Below are positions 27,185 through 34,824 of a stretch of 64,000 nucleotides of DNA, one piece after another. This DNA comes from Paractinoplanes rishiriensis (GTDB taxonomy: Bacteria > Actinomycetota > Actinomycetes > Mycobacteriales > Micromonosporaceae). The stretch lies in NCBI RefSeq assembly GCF_016862375.1, contig NZ_BOMV01000007.1, positions 310,001-374,000 on the forward strand, read 5' to 3'. Each line of letters starts with the position of its first letter. The stretch's first letter is position 1. The notes beneath the pieces are model-generated. The model was not told the origin of the DNA. It was given only the letters and a program-made list of their open reading frames with translations, and did not search any database. The translations under genes and the position numbers were made by a program.

Positions 27185-27559
27185 AGTTTTCGTAGAGTTC
27201 CGGCGCAGGAGCCGCAGCACATCGGCAAGATCCGACAAGCCCACCGACCCCACCGGCTCGCCACACAGCCCAGGCGGAGGTGCGGGCGTCGGTTACCCAG
27301 CCCTGGCGCCAGTCCCATTGGCAGCCGGGCGAGGCGGCTTCCTCTCCCGCGGCCTCCTCTCCCGCGGCCTCCTCTCTCGCCGCCGGCTCTCTCGCCGCCG
27401 GCTCTCTCGCCGCCGGGCCAATTCGGAGCCGCATTCCCCAGCCCGCCGGACCTGTCGACTTACGGTTCACCCGTTGCAGCAGATCGACAAGATCCGTGAC
27501 AGACCGAGCAGACTTGTCGAATTCCGGCGCCCCAGCCGAAGCAGATCCACAAGATCCAG
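27185..27559 (-). repeat. Three degenerate ~48-nt direct repeats
   Basis: Minus-strand copies at 27234-27185, 27497-27451 and 27559-27509 share GATCTTG, then GATSTGCT, then a segment ending in a GCCGGAAYTC-like end. In one frame they read as variants of DLADVLRLLRRNST, DLVDLLQRVNRKST and [14 protein letters not shown], so they may derive from a coding repeat. Identity is imperfect, implying age. Confidence 0.5.
27340..27417. repeat. 15-bp tandem repeat, about 5 copies
   Basis: Unit TCCTCTCCCGCGGCC, changing after two copies to CTCTCTCGCCGCCGG. The unbroken 15-bp period keeps frame on both strands, but no gene is supported. Confidence 0.8.
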
Positions 27560-27640
27560 GCGGGGAAGGAACGGCCACCCAGCACGAGGATCGAGCGATC
27601 ACGGCAAGGGATCCTCCCGCGGCGGGGGACCCATCCGCGG

Positions 27641-27740
27641 CAAGGAATCCCCCACGTCAAGGAATCCCCCACGGCGAGAACCCCCAACGGCGAGAACCCC
27701 CAACGGCAGGGAATCCGACCCACGGCAGGGAATCCGACCA
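27641..27740. repeat. Mosaic of 16-19 bp tandem repeats
   Basis: CAAGGAATCCCCCACG occurs twice, CGAGAACCCCCAACGG twice, and CAGGGAATCCGACC twice, laid end to end. The units share an ACGG/AACGG junction, so they look like successive expansion of one ancestral unit. Confidence 0.75.
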
Positions 27741-27797
27741 AGCCTCGGCAACCCAAAGACACGGTCGACGAGTCCGGGAGCGGTCCATCACGAAGCC

Positions 27798-27877
27798 GGC
27801 ACCGCCCGGCCCGGCACCGCCCGGCCCGGCACCGCCCGGCCCGGCACCGCCCGGCCCGGCACCGCCCGGCACCGCCG
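27798..27877. repeat. 15-bp tandem repeat GGCACCGCCCGGCCC
   Basis: Four exact copies and a partial fifth. Exact identity implies recent expansion; copy number probably varies between strains and is prone to assembly error. Confidence 0.9.
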
Positions 27878-28086
27878 ATCATTGCCCGGCAGGGCAGGGG
27901 ATGCGCGGCGCCGGGCGATGACCGGCCAGCGCTCGCGCCGAGGCTGCGGAGAACGGGCGGCAGCCAAACCGCGCACCAGACGCCTGGCGTCCTGCGAGCG
28001 ATCGTTGACCGCCACCCGCCTGCCGCCCGATCAAGTCTCGGCCTTCTCAGTGCGGCAGCTGTATCATATCTACATGACGTCATACG

Positions 28087-28127
28087 TACAATACGATGGA
28101 GCATCGTGGTCATGTAAAGTGACTGGC
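28087..28127 (+). promoter_or_regulatory. Probable gntR promoter
   Basis: TACAAT at 28087-28092 is a good -10 candidate. TAAAGT at 28115-28120, preceded by TG, ends 7 nt before the ATG, which would give a leaderless message. GTCATGTAAAGTGAC around it is an imperfect palindrome and could be the GntR operator. Confidence 0.45.
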
Positions 28128-28532
28128 ATGATCGATCCTTCTGCGGACCGTGCAGTGTTCCGCCAACTGGCCGACCTGCTCCGCAATCAGATCGAGTCTG
28201 GCGAGCTGGGTCCCGGCGAGCCGTTGCCCAGCGAGTTGCGGCTGGCGCAGGAATACAACATCAGCCGCACCACGGTGCGGCAGGCGATCGGGCAGTTGCG
28301 CACGGAGGGGCTGGTCACCGTTGATCGGCCGCGGGGCACGTTCGTCCGGGTGCCGGAGCCGATCGAAATCATCCCGCTGGCCCGCGGCGAGCACGCCAGC
28401 GCGCGCATGCCCACCGACGCCGAGCGCCGGAAGTACCGCCTCGGCGAGGGCGTGCCGGTGCTGGTCGTGACGGCCGGCGACGGCACCGAGACCGTTCACC
28501 CCGCCGACCGGGTGCAGCTCACCCGGCCGTAA
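28128..28532 (+). CDS. GntR-family regulator with short C-terminal domain
   Basis: 134 residues. The N-terminal GntR winged helix is complete: FRQLADLLRNQIESGELGPG, LPSELRLAQEYNISRTTVRQ and QLRTEGLVTVDRPRGTFVR. The remaining about 55 residues are too short for a full UTRA or FadR ligand domain. Such short GntR proteins occur on actinobacterial integrative elements and in small accessory modules. ATG 28128 is the family start; the longer open frame comes from the repeat region. Convergent with a PNPOx-like gene. Confidence 0.85.
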   Translation: MIDPSADRAVFRQLADLLRNQIESGELGPGEPLPSELRLAQEYNISRTTVRQAIGQLRTEGLVTVDRPRGTFVRVPEPIEIIPLARGEHASARMPTDAERRKYRLGEGVPVLVVTAGDGTETVHPADRVQLTRP

Positions 28533-28539
28533 CCCGAAC

Positions 28540-28995
28540 TTAGGCGCGGGTGCGGCGCGTGTATCCCCTCCCCTCGTGCCACGACTCGATGACCAGGTGA
28601 TCTGGCGGATCGCCCACATAGGTCAGAGTCACCTCCCGGATGTCGATGCGGAAGAAACCCGCGCCAGGAAACGGATTGTCCGGTGGCGGGTCGACCTCGA
28701 CGGCCAGCCCGGCCAGCTTGGCGTCGCCGGTGACGGCCGCGTCGGGGGACGGCTCCAGGGTCGGCGCGTGCATCGCGATCCGCGGGTCGCGGCGGACGTC
28801 CAGCAGCTTGAGCGAGCCGGCCATCATGCCGAAGGTCAGCTCGCCGTCGGAGAACTTGGCCTCGCTCGCGCTGATCCGGGGTGCGCCGTCGCGGCGCAGC
28901 GTGGCGATGGTCTTGTTGGTCCCGGCGTCGAAAAGGGCCCGGACCCGGGCCGCGAACGCCGGTGCGTCCTGCTCGATCTGATGCCAGCTAGCCAT
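28540..28995 (-). CDS. Pyridoxamine-5'-phosphate-oxidase-fold protein
   Basis: 151 residues. Split beta-barrel flavin-binding fold: TIATLRRDGAPRISASEAKF, LTFGMMAGSLKLLDVRRDPR, then a C-terminal pair of strands with the FRIDIREVTLTYV segment. Members bind FMN, F420 or haem; the substrate cannot be read here. Start: ATG 28995 with a compact 5' region. Convergent with the GntR gene, 7 nt apart. Confidence 0.83.
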   Translation of the reverse strand: MASWHQIEQDAPAFAARVRALFDAGTNKTIATLRRDGAPRISASEAKFSDGELTFGMMAGSLKLLDVRRDPRIAMHAPTLEPSPDAAVTGDAKLAGLAVEVDPPPDNPFPGAGFFRIDIREVTLTYVGDPPDHLVIESWHEGRGYTRRTRA

Positions 28996-29031
28996 GGGGT
29001 GAAGGGTAGGGCGGGGGTACGACAGAAATGC

Positions 29032-29610
29032 TCAGAAGAGGCTGTAGCGCGCCACCGCCAGCGTAAAGCCCCGGCCCGTCTTCTCGTCCTTGCAGGTCAG
29101 GCCGGACGACTCGCTGTCGCAGCGGACGGTGCCCGACCGGTACGCCTTGCCGTACTCCAGCGTCGTCGTCGCCTCCCCGAGCACCGTGTCACCGGAGCAG
29201 GTCAGCGCCGCCTCGCCGGCCCGGATGTGGGCGCCGTTGCCCCAGTCCAGCTCGCAGTCGGCCGGTTTCGACGGCGGCTGCCAGTCTTTGCGCAGGATGT
29301 CGCAGCGGACCGCGGACGGGCTCAGGGCGCAGGCGATGTTTTTCGACGGCGTGCGGAAGACGACCTCGTCGACGGACTCGGCCGGGTCGGGGCCGCCGAA
29401 TCCGGCCCGGGCCGACGGCGCCGCGCCGGCCGGCGGCTCAGAGGCGGCCGGCGTCGTGCACCCGGCCAGCACGAAGGCCAGCACGAAGGCCAGCACGCCG
29501 GCCGGTGCGACGGCCAGCACGCCAGCCGGTGCGACGGCCCGCCCACCGGCCGGTGCGACGGCCAGCACGCCAGCCGGTGCGAGCGCGGCCCATCCGGTGA
29601 CATGCCCCAT
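29032..29610 (-). CDS. Putative lipoprotein, DUF6636-like, with repeat-built signal peptide
   Basis: 192 residues. The signal peptide consists of repeated APAGVLAV-type octads, then VLAFVLAGC; the lipobox LAGC puts the lipidated Cys near residue 51. The mature domain (FRTPSKNIACALSPSAVRCD, CELDWGNGAHIRAGEAALTC, then VRCDSESSGLTCKDEKTGRG) has the even Cys spacing of the actinobacterial DUF6636 type and should be a small disulfide-bonded extracellular domain. ATG 29610 is the only start giving a normal n-region. Function unknown. Confidence 0.75.
   Translation of the reverse strand: MGHVTGWAALAPAGVLAVAPAGGRAVAPAGVLAVAPAGVLAFVLAFVLAGCTTPAASEPPAGAAPSARAGFGGPDPAESVDEVVFRTPSKNIACALSPSAVRCDILRKDWQPPSKPADCELDWGNGAHIRAGEAALTCSGDTVLGEATTTLEYGKAYRSGTVRCDSESSGLTCKDEKTGRGFTLAVARYSLF
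29465..29592. repeat. Tandem repeats inside the lipoprotein signal-peptide codons
   Basis: Four 24-bp units (29497-29592, built on GCCGGCCGGTGCGACGGCCAGCAC) and nearly three 12-bp units GCCAGCACGAAG (29465-29496). Both lengths are multiples of three, so copy-number changes would lengthen or shorten the hydrophobic region without a frameshift. Confidence 0.85.
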
Positions 29611-29679
29611 AGTGACGCGCAGTCTAGGCACGGGCCGCAACCGCACCGGCGCGGGAACTTGACGGCGGCGCGCACAACG

Positions 29680-30615
29680 ATGACGGTCGACCCGATGGGC
29701 ACTCGCGGGATGCACGAGGGGCTACCGGTCGCCATGCGCGACGCGGTGGACGAGTTCGGCCGGCACCTCGCCGCCGTGGACAACAGGTCCGTGCACACCG
29801 TACGCGCGTACCTCTCTGATGTTGTCTCTCTGCTGGACCATGCCGCCCACCTGGGCTGCACCACCCCGGCCGACCTCGACATCACGGTGCTGCGCGGCTG
29901 GCTCGCGGCTCGGATGCGCGAAGGTTCCGCCCGCACCTCGCAGGCCCGTCGCGCCGCCGCCGCCCGCACCTTCACCGCCTGGGCCCGTCGCACCGGCCGC
30001 TCCCCCTCGGATCCCGGTGCCCACCTGGCCAGTCCGCGTGCGCATCGCGACCTGCCGACCGTGCTGCGCGCCGATCAGGCGGCCCGGTTGGTGGAGCAGC
30101 AAAATCAAGATCCTGAGGGGGTACGCGACCGCGCGGTGCTCGAGATGCTCTATGCCACCGGCGTACGCGTCAGCGAGTTGTGCGGCCTGAACCGCGCCGA
30201 CGTCGACGAGTCCCGGCGGGTCGTGCGCGTGTTCGGCAAGGGCGCCAAGGAACGGGCCGTCCCGTACGGCGTCCCGGCCCAGCGCGCGCTCGACGACTGG
30301 CTGCGCCACGGACGGCCCGCTCTGGAGCGCAAGACCAGCGGCGACGCGCTCTTTCTCGGGGTCAAGGGCGGGCGTCTGCAGCAGACCGTGGTGCGGCGCA
30401 TCGTGCTGGCCGCCGCCCGCGCCGCCGGGCTGCCGCACACCAGCCCGCACGACCTGCGCCACTCGGCGGCCACCCACCTGCTCGACGGGGGCGCCGACCT
30501 GCGCGCCGTACAGGATCTGCTCGGGCACGCCTCGCTGAACAGCACGCAGATCTACACGCACGTGTCCACCGAACGGCTCCGGGCCGCTTTCAAACAGGCA
30601 CACCCCAGGGCCTGA
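29680..30615 (+). CDS. xerC: Tyrosine recombinase XerC
   Basis: 311 residues. Resolves chromosome dimers at dif together with XerD. An N-terminal SAM-like DNA-binding domain (HLAAVDNRSVHTVRAYLSDV) precedes the catalytic domain with R in ATGVRVSELCGL, K in GKGAKERAVP, H/R in SPHDLRHSAATHLL, and LLGHASLNSTQIYTHVS containing the nucleophilic Tyr. ATG 29680 is the first; 29695 and 29710 are alternatives. Position near dprA is conserved in actinobacteria, so this is the housekeeping XerC rather than a phage integrase. Confidence 0.93.
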   Translation: MTVDPMGTRGMHEGLPVAMRDAVDEFGRHLAAVDNRSVHTVRAYLSDVVSLLDHAAHLGCTTPADLDITVLRGWLAARMREGSARTSQARRAAAARTFTAWARRTGRSPSDPGAHLASPRAHRDLPTVLRADQAARLVEQQNQDPEGVRDRAVLEMLYATGVRVSELCGLNRADVDESRRVVRVFGKGAKERAVPYGVPAQRALDDWLRHGRPALERKTSGDALFLGVKGGRLQQTVVRRIVLAAARAAGLPHTSPHDLRHSAATHLLDGGADLRAVQDLLGHASLNSTQIYTHVSTERLRAAFKQAHPRA

Positions 30616-30632
30616 CCCCGTACGATCGAAGC

Positions 30633-31823
30633 GTGAGCGACGGAAGCCCGCCTGCCCCCATCCCCGGCGCCCGCCTTCTCTTCTCGCTCGACCCCGGCGT
30701 GTCCTATCTCAACCACGGCTCGTTCGGCACCGTCCCGATCGGCGTGCAGCGCGCCCAGCAGCGGCTGCGCGACGAGGTCGAGGCCAACCCGCACCGGTTC
30801 CACACCCAGGGCATGGTCGACCGGATCATCCACACCCGACGCCACGTCGCCACGTTCCTGGGCGCCGACCCGGACGGCAGCGCGCTGGTGCCGAACACGA
30901 CCACCGCGGTCTCGCTGGTGCTCCAGTCGGTGCGGCTCGAGCCGGGCGACGAGGTCCTGCTCACCGATCACGGGTACGGCGCCGTCGCGCTGGCCGCACA
31001 GCGCCGCTGCCGCCGGCAGAGCGCCACCGCGCGCACCGTCGCGCTCCCGCTGGGTGCCACCGACGACGAGATGCTCAGCCGGGTACGCGCGGCGCTCCGC
31101 CCCGGCAAGACCAAGCTGCTGATCATCGACCAGATCTCCTCGGCCACCGCGACCGCCTTTCCGGTGCGCAAGATCGCCGCAGCCGCCCGCGAACACGACA
31201 TCCCGGTCCTGGTCGACGCCGCACACGTGCCCGGCATGCTGCCCGTCGACGTGGGGGCGATCGCCGCCGACTTCTGGGTGGGCAACCTGCACAAGTGGGC
31301 CTTCGCCCCGCGCGGCACGGCCCTGCTCTCGGTGGCACCGGCCTGGCGCCGCCGGATCGAGCCGCTGATCGTCTCGTGGGAGCAGGAACAGGGCTTCCCC
31401 CTGTCGGTCGAGTTCCAGGGCACCCTCGACTACACGTCCTGGCTGGCCGCGCCGGCCGGCCTGTTCACGCTGCGCACGCTCGGCTGGGAGGCGGTGCGGT
31501 CGCACAACGCCGCGTTGGTCGCCTACGGCCAGCGCGTGCTCGGCGCCGCCCTGGGCGCGGCACCGGCCGACCTCCCCCAGCCCACCCATCCCGACCTGGC
31601 CATGCGCATCGTGCCGTTGCCGCCCGGCCTGGCCACCACGATGCCCGAAGCGGTGGCGCTGCGGCACCACATCTCCGACAAGCTGGCCACCGAGACCGCG
31701 GTCAATCCGTGGAACGGCCGCGGCCTGCTGCGCCTGAGCGCCCAGGTCTACAACCGCGCCGAGGAGTACGACCGCCTGGCCGAACGCCTGCCACCGCTGT
31801 TGGCGAGCTACCGCCGCAGCTGA
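30633..31823 (+). CDS. Class V PLP aminotransferase (isopenicillin N epimerase-like)
   Basis: 396 residues. PLP enzyme with the class V / cysteine desulfurase fold: YLNHGSFGTVPIGVQRAQQR, ALVPNTTTAVSLVLQSV, IIDQISSATATAFPV, VDAAHVPGM with the cofactor Asp, and the Schiff-base Lys in NLHKWAFAPRG. Best resembles the isopenicillin-N-epimerase-like subfamily; the real substrate is unknown and no beta-lactam genes are near. GTG 30633 lies 17 nt after the xerC stop, so the two may be cotranscribed. Confidence 0.87.
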   Translation: MSDGSPPAPIPGARLLFSLDPGVSYLNHGSFGTVPIGVQRAQQRLRDEVEANPHRFHTQGMVDRIIHTRRHVATFLGADPDGSALVPNTTTAVSLVLQSVRLEPGDEVLLTDHGYGAVALAAQRRCRRQSATARTVALPLGATDDEMLSRVRAALRPGKTKLLIIDQISSATATAFPVRKIAAAAREHDIPVLVDAAHVPGMLPVDVGAIAADFWVGNLHKWAFAPRGTALLSVAPAWRRRIEPLIVSWEQEQGFPLSVEFQGTLDYTSWLAAPAGLFTLRTLGWEAVRSHNAALVAYGQRVLGAALGAAPADLPQPTHPDLAMRIVPLPPGLATTMPEAVALRHHISDKLATETAVNPWNGRGLLRLSAQVYNRAEEYDRLAERLPPLLASYRRS

Positions 31824-31837
31824 TCCGCCGCCGGCCG

Positions 31838-32362
31838 CTACTGGCGCGCGGTCGGCAGGAGCCGCACGCGACCCAACCCGAGGAGGATCAGCGGATCCAG
31901 GTAGGTGTCGCCGCGCCGCAGTCCCCAGTGCAGGCAGGCGGTCGCCGGGCAGCCCGGGTGGCCGGCCTCCAGCGTGCCCAGCGCCGAACCGGCCGGGACA
32001 ACCGCGCCGACCGCCACCGAGGGCGTGACCGGCTCGTAGGTGGTGCGCAGCCCGCCGGGGTGGGCGACGCTGATCACGCCGCGCCCGGCGAGCACGCCGG
32101 CATAGACGACGGTCCCGGCACCCGCGGCCCGAACCTCGACGGCCCGAACCTCGGCGGCGGGCGCCCCGGCCAGGTCGACGCCGCGGTGGCCGGCGAGCCA
32201 GGGCCGGGGCGGCGGATCGAAGCGCCGCACCACGCTGCCGGCGGCCAGGGGCCAGCCGAACCGGGATGCGGGCACCGGCGCCGGCGCGGCCGGGGCGGGA
32301 TGCGGTGCCAGGGACACCGCGGTGATCAGGGCTAGAGCTATGGCCAGCGACATGCCCGCCAC
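31838..32362 (-). CDS. Secreted M23-type peptidoglycan endopeptidase
   Basis: 174 residues with an N-terminal signal peptide (LAIALALITAVSLA, cleavage after PAPAAPA) and a LytM/M23 domain: the first metal motif GHRGVDLAG, the glycine-rich YAGVLAGRGVISVAHPGG, and CLHWGLRRG with the last His ligand. Predicted zinc endopeptidase or inactive LytM-like regulator in the cell wall. An M23 gene near rpsB/xerC is also found in Mycobacterium and Streptomyces. ATG 32353 is a possible second start. Confidence 0.87.
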   Translation of the reverse strand: MAGMSLAIALALITAVSLAPHPAPAAPAPVPASRFGWPLAAGSVVRRFDPPPRPWLAGHRGVDLAGAPAAEVRAVEVRAAGAGTVVYAGVLAGRGVISVAHPGGLRTTYEPVTPSVAVGAVVPAGSALGTLEAGHPGCPATACLHWGLRRGDTYLDPLILLGLGRVRLLPTARQ

Positions 32363-32427
32363 TGTGCCGCCGGGTCAGCGGCCGCGCGACTCGCCCTGTG
32401 GACAGCCGCGCACTGTGGATGAGCGCG

Positions 32428-32751
32428 CTAGCTGCCGAAGCCGGCGTCGTCCGGGAGGGAGATGTCGGGCTTCTCCAGCTCCTCGACGTTGACGTCCTTG
32501 AAGGTCATCACGCGGACGTTCTTGACGAAGCGGGCCGGGCGGTACATGTCCCAGACCCAGGCGTCGTGCATCTCGACCTCGAAGTAGACCTCGCCGTCGG
32601 AGTTGCGCACGTGCAGGTCGACCTGATTGGCCAGGTAGAACCGGCGCTCCGTCTCCACCACGTAGGAGAACTGGCGGACGATGTCGCGGTACTCCCGGTA
32701 GAGCTGGAGCTCCATCTCGGTCTCGTACTTCTCGAGATCCTCTGCGCTCAT
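32428..32751 (-). CDS. DUF2469 protein
   Basis: 107 residues, highly conserved actinobacterial DUF2469: EDLEKYETEMELQLYREYRD, then a beta-rich domain with many aromatic residues (AWVWDMYRPARFVKNVRVMT). Small, acidic and cytoplasmic; role unknown. ATG 32751 overlaps the rnhB stop by 4 nt, so translation is coupled. This partnership with rnhB is conserved in actinobacteria. Confidence 0.92.
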   Translation of the reverse strand: MSAEDLEKYETEMELQLYREYRDIVRQFSYVVETERRFYLANQVDLHVRNSDGEVYFEVEMHDAWVWDMYRPARFVKNVRVMTFKDVNVEELEKPDISLPDDAGFGS

Positions 32752-33647
32752 CGTTTCTCGCCCTCCATGGCCTCATCTTCCCCCACCATCGGCGACGGCT
32801 GAGGCTGGTCGCCCGACGCCACGCCGACGGTACCCTCAGTGGCGCCCGGGAGCACCGGCGGCTCGGCCCCGGATGCATCAAACAGCACGGGCACACACCC
32901 TTCAAGCTCGGGCCCTTCAAGCTCGGGCCCTTCAAGCTGGGCCCCGTCGAACAGCGTCGGCAACTCGACGGGACGCCGAGCCCGCGGCGGACGGTTGACC
33001 CGGCCGGAGGCGGTCGCCACGTTCACGTACGAGAAACGGTGTTCCGCGCACGGGCCGTGCCGGGTGAGTGCGGCGCTGTGCTCGTCGGTGATATATCCTT
33101 TATGCACCGCAAAGCCGTAATTCGGGAACTTGCCGTCCAGCTCCACCATGATCCGGTCCCGGGTCACCTTGGCGAGCACGCTGGCCGCGGCCACACACGC
33201 TGCCACCCGGTCGCCCTTCCACACCGCGAGACCCGGAACGCCCAGGCCGTCGACCGGGAAGCCGTCGGTCAACACGTACTCGGGCGGGGTTGTCAGCGAC
33301 GCGAGCGCGCGGCGCATCGCCGCGAGATTGCACACGTGCAGGCCGCGGGAATCGACCTCGGTGGCCGGGATGATCATGACGGACCAGGCGAGCGCCCGGG
33401 CCACCACCTGCTCGTAGACACGCTCGCGGGCCGCCGGGGTGAGCAGCTTGGAGTCGGCCAGCTCGGCGATCTCGCCGCGCTTGCCCTCGGGCAGGATCGC
33501 GGCGGCGGCCACCAGCGGACCGGCACAGGCGCCCCGGCCGGCCTCGTCGGCACCGGCCACGTTGCGGAAGCCGCGCCGCTGCAGGGCACGCTCGAGGGCG
33601 TAGAGACCGCCCTCGCGACGGACCACCGTGCGGGGAGGGGCCAGCAT
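32748..33647 (-). CDS. rnhB: Ribonuclease HII with repeat-bearing C-terminal extension
   Basis: 299 residues. Cuts RNA of RNA-DNA hybrids at single ribonucleotides. The catalytic motif GADEAGRGACAGP and the later DSKLLTP and YITDEHSAALTRHGPC segments are present. Normal RNase HII ends near residue 220. The remaining about 80 residues contain ELEGPELEG-type repeats and a Pro/Gly/Asp-rich tail. ATG 33647 overlaps the NUDIX stop by one base. Confidence 0.94.
   Translation of the reverse strand: MLAPPRTVVRREGGLYALERALQRRGFRNVAGADEAGRGACAGPLVAAAAILPEGKRGEIAELADSKLLTPAARERVYEQVVARALAWSVMIIPATEVDSRGLHVCNLAAMRRALASLTTPPEYVLTDGFPVDGLGVPGLAVWKGDRVAACVAAASVLAKVTRDRIMVELDGKFPNYGFAVHKGYITDEHSAALTRHGPCAEHRFSYVNVATASGRVNRPPRARRPVELPTLFDGAQLEGPELEGPELEGCVPVLFDASGAEPPVLPGATEGTVGVASGDQPQPSPMVGEDEAMEGEKR
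32898..32942. repeat. 15-bp tandem repeat in rnhB
   Basis: Three copies of CCCTTCAAGCTCGGG (the last imperfect) encode the ELEGP repeats of the C-terminal extension. In-frame period. Confidence 0.8.
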
Positions 33648-34114
33648 CAGCGCCCCTCTGAGACCGTCAGGCGGCGCAGCAGATCGGCCAGCTCGGGCGG
33701 GTAGATCAGCTCGTCGCTCGCGTCGATCTCGGCGGCCGCCCACCACCGGTGCTCGGTGATGGTGCGCTGCTCATTGTCGTCCATGCCGGCCGTGTCGACC
33801 TGCCACTCGTCGACCCGCAGCAGGTAGAAATCCTGGTCCTGGCGGTACTGCCGGCCGTCGAAGCTGAACTCGGTGACGTCGCGCCACACCGGCTCGCCCA
33901 GCTCGGCCGGGTCGATCCGCAGGCCGGTCTCCTCGTGCAACTCGCGCGCGGCGCCCTGGGTGGGGGTCTCGTCGCCGCTCAGGCCGCCGCCGGGGGTGAA
34001 CCACCAGTGCAGACCGGGCCGCGCCGGATCGCCGCCGTGCAGCAGCAGGGTGCGGCCAGCCCGGTCGACCAGCAGCACGCGCGCCGCGCGGCGCTCGATG
34101 ACGGGAGAACTCAT
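33647..34114 (-). CDS. NUDIX hydrolase
   Basis: 155 residues. The Nudix box GGGLSGDETPTQGAARELHE-ETGL matches the GX5EX7REUXEEXGU consensus, so it should hydrolyse a nucleoside-diphosphate-linked metabolite. WWFTPGGG precedes it. Alternative GTG start at 34123 (MTGMSSP) is possible; neither has a good ribosome site. It overlaps rnhB by one base and follows the signal peptidase genes. Confidence 0.88.
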   Translation of the reverse strand: MSSPVIERRAARVLLVDRAGRTLLLHGGDPARPGLHWWFTPGGGLSGDETPTQGAARELHEETGLRIDPAELGEPVWRDVTEFSFDGRQYRQDQDFYLLRVDEWQVDTAGMDDNEQRTITEHRWWAAAEIDASDELIYPPELADLLRRLTVSEGR

Positions 34115-34176
34115 GCCGGTCACGCGACCAAGCCTATTGCGCCCGCGATGGATCTTCCGACCGGGGCGGCAGGCCG

Positions 34177-34824
34177 CTACTTCGCCGCCGTGGCGTCCGG
34201 GATGTCGTCGAAGCCGTCCGGCACCGAGAGCCAGGTGGCCCGGCCGACCGGCCAGAAGACGGTGAAGGCGCGTCCGATGATCGAGTCCTGCGGGATGGTC
34301 GCCTCGTCGACGCTCTCGGTGTCCTCGTAGTGCTGCAGCGAGTCGCCCGAGGCGGACCGGTGGTCGCCCATCACCCAGAGACGCCCGGCCGGCACGGTGA
34401 TCGCGAACTTGTCCTCGGCCGGCTTGTCCTGGCGGCCGTCGGCATCCCGGTAGATGTACGGCTCGTCGAGCGAGTGCCCGTTGATCATCAGGCGGCCCTG
34501 GGCGTCGCAGCATTCCACCCGGTCGCCGGGAGTGCCGATGATGCGCTTGATGAAGTCTTCGCCGTCGGCGCCGGACTGCCAGTTCTGCGGCGCCTTGAAC
34601 ACGATGATCTCGCCCCGGCGGGGGTCGCGGAAGTCGTAGACGAGCTTGTTGACCAGTACCCGGTCCAGCACGTTGAGCGTGTGCTCCATGGACGGCGACG
34701 GGATGTAGAAGGTCTGCAGGACGAAGGCTCGCACCAGAAAGGCAACGAGGATCGCCACACCCAGCAGAATTGGAAGCTCGCGCCAGAAGGAACCACGGCG
34801 CTTGGCGGTCTGCTCGTCAATCAC
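34177..34824 (-). CDS. lepB: Signal peptidase I (first of two)
   Basis: 215 residues. A single N-terminal membrane helix (LPILLGVAILVAFLVRAFVL), then the catalytic Ser region IPSPSMEHTL, the general-base Lys in FIKRIIGTPGDRV, and box E MGDHRSASGDS. Cleaves signal peptides outside the membrane. It overlaps the upstream paralogue by 4 nt, so the two are translationally coupled. The two proteins differ, which suggests divergent substrate preference. Confidence 0.93.
   Translation of the reverse strand: MIDEQTAKRRGSFWRELPILLGVAILVAFLVRAFVLQTFYIPSPSMEHTLNVLDRVLVNKLVYDFRDPRRGEIIVFKAPQNWQSGADGEDFIKRIIGTPGDRVECCDAQGRLMINGHSLDEPYIYRDADGRQDKPAEDKFAITVPAGRLWVMGDHRSASGDSLQHYEDTESVDEATIPQDSIIGRAFTVFWPVGRATWLSVPDGFDDIPDATAAK

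Larger units (their letters stand above)
27056..28127. repeat. 1.07-kb repeat field without a convincing gene
   Basis: Between the 83-residue gene and the GntR gene no frame looks like a real protein; long frames on either strand are Arg/Pro/Gly-rich and change character at each repeat. The region is assembled from at least four short repeat families, listed separately. The last about 70 nt before GntR turn AT-rich and hold palindromes (TGACGTCA near 28074) and promoter-like boxes. Confidence 0.7.

Noticed and set aside
27340..27877. CRISPR array
   Set aside because: Repeats are contiguous 15-19 bp tandem units without unique spacers and there are no cas genes.
27141..28532. 463-codon frame joining the repeat field to gntR
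   Set aside because: Only the last 134 codons look like protein; the rest is translated tandem repeat.
29680..30615. Phage or island integrase
   Set aside because: Sequence and chromosomal context fit housekeeping XerC; no attachment site repeats or tRNA were seen.
30633..31823. Beta-lactam biosynthesis gene
   Set aside because: Resemblance to isopenicillin N epimerase is at fold level; no ACV synthetase or IPNS is near.
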